Positions 6,813-12,093 of a stretch of 12,093 nucleotides of DNA are shown here, one piece after another. A model generated the notes under the pieces. That model was not told the origin of the DNA. It worked only from the letters and a program-made list of their open reading frames with translations, and searched no databases. The translations under genes and the position numbers were made by a program. Source of the DNA: Gammaproteobacteria bacterium (GTDB taxonomy: Bacteria > Pseudomonadota > Gammaproteobacteria > J113); contig RFJX01000262.1 of the NCBI GenBank assembly GCA_003694425.1, positions 1-12,093 on the forward strand. The letters are read 5' to 3'. Position 1 is the first letter of the stretch; the number at the start of each line of letters is the position of its first letter.

Positions 6813-7944
6813 TCGGGACCTCCCCGCGCATTAGGGTCCGGGCGGTTCGGGTGATCCCGGCCGAGACCGCGACCCACCGCCCCCCCTCGAGCCCTGCCTC
6901 CGCGTGCGCCTCCATCACCCCGGCGGTGTGGCCGATGCGGATGCGGCCCTCCTCCCGCTGACCACCCAGGGCCTCCCGCACCAGCGTTCCCGGGATGGCC
7001 GCGGCGACCGCCGTGGCGATGGCGCCGGTCCCGGTGAAGGCATGATGGAGGCGCCCGAGGGAGAAGATCCGGGCGCACAGATCCATCTCCTGCGCCGACA
7101 GCCGCTCTCCCTGACTGGTCACATAGTCCCGCGGCGGACTGACCCAGGCCACCTTGGGAACGCCCGGCCGTCCGGCCGCCTCCTCTGCCGATCCGGCCAG
7201 CCCCATCTCCACCGCCGCCGCCCGCCGGATCGCCTCCACCCTCTCCAGGACCTCGTTCATCCCGTCGACCTGCGCCGGCAGTTCTCCGCCCTCCAGGTTC
7301 AGCGTCTCCGGGGTGATGAAGACCGTGGCGTTGCCCGCGTGTACCAGGCTGCAGTCGACGGGACCCAGCCCCGGCACCCGCAGGGTCTCGCGCACCCGGC
7401 CGGTCGGCAGTACCGAGCCCTGCGGTCCGCCACCCGGGCGGTGGAAGAGCAGCCGGATCGGGGCGCCGCTGCCGGGTACGCCGGCGATGCGGCAGTCCCC
7501 CCGGGTGACGACTCCGCCTGCCGGATCGGTCGGCACCAGGACCGAGATGCGCTGGCCGAGGTTTTCCTGCCATACCCGGACCTCGGTGACACCGCCCGCT
7601 GCGGGAGGCACCAGCCCCTCCTCGATGGCGAAGACCCCGACGGCGCTGGTCAGGTTGCCGCAGTTTCCGCTCCAGTCGATGAGGGGACGGTCGATGGCGA
7701 CATGGCCGAACAGGTAGTCGACGTCGCAGTCGGGCCTCGAGGAGGGACCGATTATGACCACCTTGCTGGTGCTGGAGGTCGCCCCGCCCAGTCCGTCGAT
7801 CTGGCGGCGGTAGGGGTCCGGGCTGCCGATCGCGGCCAGCAGCAGGCGGTCGCGCTCCGGCCCCGGCGGCGGCAGGGCGTGGCGATGGATGAACAGCCCC
7901 TTGCTGGTGCCGCCGCGCATCCAGCAGGCGGGCAGTACGGGCAT
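6793..7944 (-). CDS. prpF: PrpF-family isomerase (2-methylaconitate cis-trans isomerase-like)
   Basis: A 383-residue protein of the PrpF/diaminopimelate-epimerase fold. The N-terminus has WMRGGTSKG (8-16). GLGGATSSTSKVVII (51-65) carries K61, and IDWSGNCGNLTSAVG (89-103) carries C95. The K-to-C spacing of 34 residues equals that of the Shewanella PrpF active-site pair K73/C107 as I recall it. The family isomerises double bonds in aconitate-like acids; PrpF proper works with AcnD in the 2-methylcitrate cycle of propionate breakdown. No prpB, prpC or acnD is in the window, so a related 4-oxalomesaconate or other tricarboxylate isomerase is possible and the symbol is a family label. The start ATG 7944 has an excellent GGAGG (7957-7953 on the minus strand) 8 bases upstream. 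Its end overlaps the sorbosone-dehydrogenase gene tail to tail. Confidence 0.85.
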   Translation of the reverse strand: MPVLPACWMRGGTSKGLFIHRHALPPPGPERDRLLLAAIGSPDPYRRQIDGLGGATSSTSKVVIIGPSSRPDCDVDYLFGHVAIDRPLIDWSGNCGNLTSAVGVFAIEEGLVPPAAGGVTEVRVWQENLGQRISVLVPTDPAGGVVTRGDCRIAGVPGSGAPIRLLFHRPGGGPQGSVLPTGRVRETLRVPGLGPVDCSLVHAGNATVFITPETLNLEGGELPAQVDGMNEVLERVEAIRRAAAVEMGLAGSAEEAAGRPGVPKVAWVSPPRDYVTSQGERLSAQEMDLCARIFSLGRLHHAFTGTGAIATAVAAAIPGTLVREALGGQREEGRIRIGHTAGVMEAHAEAGLEGGRWVAVSAGITRTARTLMRGEVPIILPDG

Positions 7945-8244
7945 CGAGATTTCCTCCCCGGATCCTGTGGGACATGGCCTTCCGGGCCGGCCCCTCGAGA
8001 CTCTGCCCCGGAGGCGGCTGTCCTGCAATGTACAACAGGGGGTGAGGCCTGTGCCAGGTGGAGGTGACGAGGCCATTTCCCGTCGCGGCAGGGGGCAGCG
8101 GGGCACGGTCCGGGAACTCCCGCGGGCATGCACGTCGGCCGGGATCTGTCATTGCGCCGCGTCTCCCACCCCGGGTGGCCACGGAACGGAATTTTTTCTG
8201 ATCCAGGCCTAAAGTTGCCCGATCGCGGGCCGATAGAACCGTTC
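7945..8244. other. 300-base divergent spacer between prpF and the GGDEF-EAL gene
   Basis: No gene is recognised. The only features seen are the prpF ribosome-binding site at its left end, a GTACA-centred AT-richer patch near 8025-8036 that could hold the prpF -10 (TACATT on the minus strand), a small CCACC/GGTGG hairpin near 8167-8179, and a T6 run near 8192-8198. No confident promoter for the plus-strand gene was found. Confidence 0.5.
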
Positions 8245-10587
8245 ATGGATGCCAAGGCCAGCGATTCTGCTCCTGGTGAGCGGTCCCCCCTGCCCGAGCG
8301 GCGGGTGTTTCACATGCTCCTGCTCTATACCAGACGCGGGATCTTCTTCGCGCTGGCGGTGGCCGCGTTCACGGCCCTCGTCCTCTCCCGCCTCGTCCCT
8401 CCCCATTACATGCTGCTGTGGCTGGGGCTGCTCGCCGGGGTGAACGGCCTCCGGCTGTACCTCATCCAGCGGGGGCTGAAGCGGGGCGGTGTTGCCGCCC
8501 CGGGACTGCAGGAGCTGCTGCCGATCTCCCTGGCCAGCCTGACGGCGGGGGCCTGCTGGGGGGTGCTGGGGGTCATGATCGACCCCGCCTGGCCGGTTGC
8601 CTATCAGGTCTTCGTCTATTTCATTCTCGCCGGGATCTGCAGCGGGGCGCTGGTCACCCATGCCATACTCGCCCTGGACTTCGCCGCCTTCACCATCCCC
8701 GTCCTCCTGCCGTCTGCCTTCGTGCTGCTCTCGTCCGGGAGCGGCGTCCACCAGGCGATGGGCCTGCTGGTGCTGCTCTATCTCGCCGGCCTGCTCTACC
8801 TCGCGCGCCACTACACGCGGCTCCAGCTGGGGCAGTACCGGGCGATGGGAGAGAAGGCCAGGCTCATCGAACACCTGCGGAGCGTCAACACCAGCCTGAA
8901 GCAGAAGGAGGACCTGCTGCGAGGGGCCTTCGATTCCGCTCCCATCGGCATGGCCCTGGTGGGGCTCGACGGCCTGATCATGCGGGTCAACCAGGCGATG
9001 TGCGACCTGAGCGGGTACGAGATGGAGGACTTCATCGGCCAGAACGTCTTCCGCTTCACCCATCCCGATGACATCGAGCTGAGCAGGCGCTACATGGAGA
9101 AGGTCGCAGCGGGTAATTGCACCGGTTATTCCATAGACAAGCGTTACCTGGGCAAGCGGGGCGAGATCATCTGGGCCCGACTGACCGCCTCCATGGTGCG
9201 CGGCAGGGACGGCCGACCCCAGTACATCATCGCCCAGGTCGAGAATGTCACCGACAAGCACAAGCTGAGCGAGCGGTTGCGCCACCAGGCCCGCCACGAT
9301 CAGCTGACCGGGCTGGTGAACCGGGGCGAGTTCGATCGCCGTATCAACCGGCTGGTGGAGCTGGCCAGCCTGGACGGATCGGAGCATGTCCTGTGCTACA
9401 TGGACCTGGATCAGTTCAAGGTGGTCAACGACACCTGCGGCCATACGGCCGGCGACGAACTGCTGCGGCAGCTGGGGCAGCTGCTGCAGCTTCACGTCAG
9501 GAAGGAGGATACCCTGGCGCGCCTGGGTGGCGACGAGTTCGGGATCCTGATGGCCAACTGCCAGCCGGAGCAGGCACGCTGCCGGGCGGAGGCTCTGCGG
9601 GAGGCCATCCGGGAGTTCCGCTACCAGTGCCAGGGCCATACCTTCCGCCTCGGGTGTACCATCGCCCTGGTCCCCATCACGGCCGGGAGCGGCAGCGCCG
9701 AGGAGCTGCTGATCCAGGCCGATACCACCTGCTACTCGGCCAAGGAGACCGGACCGAACCGGATCCTGATCTACCAGCAGGGTGACAGCAGCCTGGAAGA
9801 GCGTCATGGACAGATGCAATGGGTCTCCCGCATCGAGCAGGCGCTGGACGAGGGGCGCTTCGAACTCCACGCCCAGGCCATCGTGCCGGTCAGGCCGGGT
9901 CCCGAGGCGGGGCGGCGCTGCGAAATCCTCCTGCGCATGCGCGGCCCGGATGGCGAGATCATCTCACCCGGGTTCTTCCTGCCGGCGGCGGAGCGCTTTC
10001 AGATCGCCAGCCGGATTGACCGCTGGGTCGTGCATTCGCTGGTCGGGCTGCTGGAGAGCAATCCCGAACCGCTGGCCGGGATCGAGAGCATCAGCGTCAA
10101 TCTCTCGGGTCTCACCCTGGTCGACGACGAGTTCCTCGAGGACCTCGCCGCGCTGCTGGGCGACCGCCAGGCGCTCTCCGGCAAGCTCTGTTTCGAACTG
10201 ACCGAGACCGCCGCCATCGCCGATCTGGACCGAGCCGGGCGATTCATCCGCTCCCTCCAGAGCCTCGGCTGCAAGTTCGCCCTGGACGATTTCGGCAGCG
10301 GACTCTCCTCCTTCGGCTACCTCAAGCGGCTGCCGGTGGATTACCTCAAGATCGACGGGATGTTCGTCCGCGACATCGCCGGTGACGAGATCGATGCCGC
10401 CATGGTCCGGGCCATCAACGAGATCGGTCACATCACCGGCAAGCGCACCATCGCCGAGTTCGTCGAGAACGAGGCGATCATGGCCCGCCTGCGGGAGATC
10501 GGCGTCGACTACGCCCAGGGATATGGTGTGGGCCGGCCGATCCCTCTGGCGCGGTTCCTCGGGCTGGAGGAGGCGGCCCGCGCCTGA
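8245..10587 (+). CDS. Membrane PAS-GGDEF-EAL c-di-GMP turnover protein
   Basis: A 780-residue inner-membrane signalling protein. Residues ~32-188 contain about six hydrophobic helices that do not match a named sensor domain I can assign. A short coiled segment (195-225) leads to a PAS domain (~225-340: FDSAPIGMALVG, NQAMCDLSGYEMEDFIGQNVF, HPDD, ending in VENVTDKHKL). The GGDEF domain (~345-512) has DQLTGLVNR, MDLDQFK and GGDEF (428-432), with the RxxD inhibitory site R419-D422 intact. The EAL domain (~525-775) has EIL in place of EAL (560-562), then SVNLSG (N619), ELTET (E651), DDFG (681-684), K702, E738 and Q758. All metal and catalytic positions are therefore present. Both making and breaking c-di-GMP are possible; the dominant activity is not decidable. 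ATG 8245 is the best start, but its ribosome-binding site is weak. It ends 7 bases from the convergent DUF2892 gene. Confidence 0.92.
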   Translation: MDAKASDSAPGERSPLPERRVFHMLLLYTRRGIFFALAVAAFTALVLSRLVPPHYMLLWLGLLAGVNGLRLYLIQRGLKRGGVAAPGLQELLPISLASLTAGACWGVLGVMIDPAWPVAYQVFVYFILAGICSGALVTHAILALDFAAFTIPVLLPSAFVLLSSGSGVHQAMGLLVLLYLAGLLYLARHYTRLQLGQYRAMGEKARLIEHLRSVNTSLKQKEDLLRGAFDSAPIGMALVGLDGLIMRVNQAMCDLSGYEMEDFIGQNVFRFTHPDDIELSRRYMEKVAAGNCTGYSIDKRYLGKRGEIIWARLTASMVRGRDGRPQYIIAQVENVTDKHKLSERLRHQARHDQLTGLVNRGEFDRRINRLVELASLDGSEHVLCYMDLDQFKVVNDTCGHTAGDELLRQLGQLLQLHVRKEDTLARLGGDEFGILMANCQPEQARCRAEALREAIREFRYQCQGHTFRLGCTIALVPITAGSGSAEELLIQADTTCYSAKETGPNRILIYQQGDSSLEERHGQMQWVSRIEQALDEGRFELHAQAIVPVRPGPEAGRRCEILLRMRGPDGEIISPGFFLPAAERFQIASRIDRWVVHSLVGLLESNPEPLAGIESISVNLSGLTLVDDEFLEDLAALLGDRQALSGKLCFELTETAAIADLDRAGRFIRSLQSLGCKFALDDFGSGLSSFGYLKRLPVDYLKIDGMFVRDIAGDEIDAAMVRAINEIGHITGKRTIAEFVENEAIMARLREIGVDYAQGYGVGRPIPLARFLGLEEAARA

Positions 10588-10594
10588 GCGGGAC

Positions 10595-10792
10595 TCAGGA
10601 AGGGCCCTCTTCCCCCTTCGCCGTGTTGAGCCCGAACAGGCCATAGGCCGGGCACCAGCGTACCAGCCCGGTGATCAGCGGTACCAGGCCGATGGCCCCC
10701 CACCAGCTCTGGAACCAGACCCCGAGACCGAGGATGACGATGCCGGCGATGATCCGGGCGATGCGCTCGGTCTTGCCCACGTTGCATTTCAT
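10595..10792 (-). CDS. DUF2892 (YgaP-type) small inner-membrane protein
   Basis: A 65-residue protein starting MKCNVGKTERIARIIAG, with two hydrophobic helices (~11-27 and ~30-46) and a conserved CPAYGLFGLNT end. This is the DUF2892 family, also found fused to rhodanese in E. coli YgaP. Members often sit with rhodanese, persulfide dioxygenase or sulfide-responsive ArsR regulators; no such partner gene is adjacent here. The start is fixed by a perfect AAGGAGG (10805-10799, minus strand) 6 bases before ATG 10792. An upstream in-frame extension lacks family similarity and would run through the operator. Molecular function is unknown. Confidence 0.88.
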   Translation of the reverse strand: MKCNVGKTERIARIIAGIVILGLGVWFQSWWGAIGLVPLITGLVRWCPAYGLFGLNTAKGEEGPS

Positions 10793-10830
10793 GGTGCTCC
10801 TCCTTGCTCGTATCAGGACTCGGTCGATAT

Positions 10831-10858
10831 ATATTAGCAAGTTCTAATAATAGTGCAA
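10831..10858 (-). promoter_or_regulatory. Predicted promoter with overlapping operator-like palindrome, DUF2892 gene
   Basis: On the minus strand TTGCAC (10858-10853) and TAATAT (10836-10831) are spaced by 16 bases. Between and overlapping them lies the dyad TATTAG-N6-CTAATA (10832-10849). A repressor bound there would block RNA polymerase. ArsR-family regulators of sulfide/persulfide genes use AT-rich dyads of this general kind. No regulator gene is in the window, so the assignment is inference. Confidence 0.55.
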
Positions 10859-10871
10859 GTGACGCGCTGAT

Positions 10872-11150
10872 TCAGGCACTGGCCTGGAGCATGGTCCAGA
10901 CGCCGATGACGATGAAGGCGGCGCCTGCCAGCAGGTTCAGGACCCGTTCGTCGATCAGGTGTGAGAGGGCGGCCCCGGCGAGGACACCGATCGCCGAGGT
11001 GGCGATGAGGGCGAGGGAGGCCCCGATGAAGATGGTCATGCGGTCCACCTCCCGGTCGGTGGCGAAGAGCAGGGTGGCGAGCTGCGTCTTGTCGCCCAGC
11101 TCGGCGATGAAGATGGTGACGAATACGGTCAACAGCATGCTGGTGTTCAT
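10872..11150 (-). CDS. Half-size UPF0016/GDT1-type cation transporter (probable Mn2+ exporter)
   Basis: A 92-residue membrane protein with three hydrophobic helices (~3-28, ~38-60, ~69-90) and the family signature E-L-G-D-K-T at 17-22. Full-length members (TMEM165, Gdt1, cyanobacterial Mnx) carry two copies of this unit. Here there is one, so a dimer is expected, with two motifs forming the ion path. Characterised bacterial members export Mn2+; Ca2+ is another possible substrate. The start ATG 11150 follows GGGAG about 5 bases upstream. No yybP-ykoY-like riboswitch is visible in the short leader. The gene lies behind a TATAGC/GCTATA dyad shared with the divergent SulP gene. Confidence 0.87.
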   Translation of the reverse strand: MNTSMLLTVFVTIFIAELGDKTQLATLLFATDREVDRMTIFIGASLALIATSAIGVLAGAALSHLIDERVLNLLAGAAFIVIGVWTMLQASA

Positions 11151-11178
11151 TTCGGCTCCCGGTGCTCCAGGGAGGGGA

Positions 11179-11205
11179 AATATAGCATGTGGATGAGGCT
11201 ATACT
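11179..11205. promoter_or_regulatory. Divergent promoter region with TATAGC-N11-GCTATA palindrome
   Basis: A perfect 6-bp inverted repeat, TATAGC (11181-11186) and GCTATA (11198-11203), lies between two divergent transporter genes. Each arm overlaps a plausible -10 box: TATATT on the minus strand (11184-11179) for the UPF0016 gene, and TATACT on the plus strand (11200-11205) for the SulP gene. -35 boxes are poor, suggesting activator dependence or a weak promoter. Confidence 0.45.
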
Positions 11206-11292
11206 TTGACTTGGTTCCGGTAAGGATCGGGTCGTGCACAGAGCCTTCTCCAACGATGACCTGCGTCAGTCCCGCAGCCGCGTGGGGCAACC

Positions 11293-12093
11293 GTGATTGA
11301 CCTTTCCAGGCCCCGCGCGGGGGACCTCTGGGGCGGCATGGCCGCTACCGCGGTGGTGCTGCCCCAGGCCATGGCCTTCGGTGTCGCACTGCTCGTGCCC
11401 GCCGGCATCGACCCGGCATCCGGTGCCCTGGCGGGACTGATCGGAGCCGCCAGCCTCAGCCTCTGTTCCGGTCTCTCGGGGGGCACACCGGGCCTGATCA
11501 GCGCCCCCACCGGCCCCACGCTGGTGCTGCAGGCAGGGGTGGTGGCGGCCCTTGCGGGGAACGGGCTGGATACCGCCGGCGTACTCACCGGAATGGCGCT
11601 GGTGATACTGCTGACGGGGGTATTCCAGGCCCTCATCGGCCTGTCCGGCGGTGGCCGCCTGATCAAGTACATTCCCTACCCGGTGGTGGCCGGTTTCATG
11701 ACCGGCTCTGCCATCCTCATGGTCCTCTCGCAGATCGATCCCCTCAGTGGCGAGGGCTACACCACAGCCTGGTCGGGATGGCGCTGGGTGGTGCCGGTCA
11801 CTGCCGCCTTCACCTATGCCTGCATGAGCCTGGTACCGCGCTGGCTGCCGATGGTCCCGGGGACCATCGCCGGTCTGATAGGGGGCACCCTGCTGTTCCA
11901 GCTCCTCGTCCAGCTGGGGCCGGCGGCGGTGCCGGGGCCGTGGGTGATAGGCACCCTGCCGGGCCTCGAGTCCGTTCACGTCGGCCTGGAGACGGCCGCA
12001 ATCCGGGAACTGCCGCTCAGAATCATCCTCCTTTCCTCCCTCGCCCTGGCGGTGCTGGCCTCCCTGGACACCCTCCTCACCTCGGTCATCGCC
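11293..12093 (+). CDS. SulP-family inorganic anion transporter (3' end beyond window)
   Basis: An open frame of 267 codons with no stop before the right edge; about half of a typical 500-700 aa SulP protein is present. It is strongly hydrophobic, with many membrane segments. LPQAMAFG (23-30) matches the first SulP helix. SGGTPGLISAPTGPT (62-76) matches the loop and helix 3 region lining the anion site. LASLDTLLTSVIA at the window end matches the conserved segment of the eighth helix. It would move sulfate, bicarbonate or a related anion across the inner membrane; a C-terminal STAS domain, if any, is outside. The start is taken as GTG 11293, because a stop lies in frame at 11257-11259 and the residues that follow fit the short family N-terminus. 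ATG 11338 is possible but would cut into the first helix. No strong ribosome-binding site is seen. Confidence 0.87.
   Translation, partial: MIDLSRPRAGDLWGGMAATAVVLPQAMAFGVALLVPAGIDPASGALAGLIGAASLSLCSGLSGGTPGLISAPTGPTLVLQAGVVAALAGNGLDTAGVLTGMALVILLTGVFQALIGLSGGGRLIKYIPYPVVAGFMTGSAILMVLSQIDPLSGEGYTTAWSGWRWVVPVTAAFTYACMSLVPRWLPMVPGTIAGLIGGTLLFQLLVQLGPAAVPGPWVIGTLPGLESVHVGLETAAIRELPLRIILLSSLALAVLASLDTLLTSVIA

Noticed and set aside
6785..8182. Minus-strand 465-codon frame over the prpF-like gene
   Set aside because: It is in another frame of the same strand as the real isomerase. The product is R/G/P-rich with no motifs, while the prpF frame has an ideal ribosome-binding site and conserved active-site residues.
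8167..8198. CCACC/GGTGG hairpin followed by a T6 run, considered as a terminator
   Set aside because: The T run starts about 13 bases after a stem of only 5 bp, and no plus-strand transcript is known to end there, so it does not fit an intrinsic terminator.
8209..9870. Long minus-strand open frame (553 codons) opposite the PAS-GGDEF-EAL gene
   Set aside because: It is the antisense shadow of a GC-rich gene with excellent domain matches. The translation is low-complexity, rich in Q, G, P and H, and resembles no family.
9964..10644. Minus-strand 226-codon frame opposite the EAL domain
   Set aside because: It is antisense shadow of the EAL-coding region and also overlaps the DUF2892 gene's end in another frame.
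11256..11300. Possible 14-residue leader peptide overlapping the SulP start
   Set aside because: ATG 11256 opens a short frame ending TGA at 11298-11300, but no ribosome-binding site, regulatory codon run or attenuator hairpin is evident. It is likely chance.

Overview
This window reads as a chromosomal segment of a GC-rich gammaproteobacterium. The evidence is the gamma-type 23S end and 5S rRNA, the ECF sigma/DUF3379 pair, a DosC-type globin diguanylate cyclase and several c-di-GMP proteins. A Chromatiales-like sulfur or methylotrophic lineage would fit, but that is a guess from general character only. I see no phage, insertion sequence, CRISPR array or tRNA.

Layout. Positions 1-348 are the distal end of an rRNA operon: the 23S 3' end, a short spacer, 5S and a strong intrinsic terminator. 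A repeat-flanked promoter (353-446) follows, driving a Glu/Leu/Phe/Val-type glutamate dehydrogenase (458-1759). After a 264-base spacer with two strong hairpins comes a translationally coupled ECF sigma factor and membrane anti-sigma factor of the DUF3379 type (2024-3231). These converge on a minus-strand pair: a tandem cyclic-nucleotide-binding protein (4758-5618) and, downstream, a globin-coupled diguanylate cyclase (3240-4631). Divergent from the pair is an exported sorbosone-dehydrogenase-like beta-propeller (5721-6812). Its 3' end overlaps a convergent PrpF-family isomerase (6793-7944). A 300-base divergent spacer separates prpF from a membrane PAS-GGDEF-EAL protein (8245-10587). Next on the minus strand are a DUF2892 mini membrane protein (10595-10792) behind an operator-like palindrome, and a half-size UPF0016 cation transporter (10872-11150). 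Divergent from the latter is a SulP anion transporter that runs off the right edge (11293-12093).

How the genes work together. Two c-di-GMP enzymes with different inputs lie within 8 kb. One is a haem globin cyclase next to a probable cNMP receptor; the other is a membrane/PAS dual-domain protein. The rest is a mosaic of one- and two-gene units: nitrogen metabolism (GDH), envelope or stress signalling (ECF/anti-sigma), oxidation in the periplasm, and ion transport. The most unusual sequence-level signals are a near-identical 14-base motif ending exactly 11 bases before the start codons of gdh and the cNMP gene, heptad repeats around the gdh promoter, and two AT-rich palindromes over the promoters of the DUF2892 gene and the UPF0016/SulP pair. 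I did not find a clear new multi-gene system.
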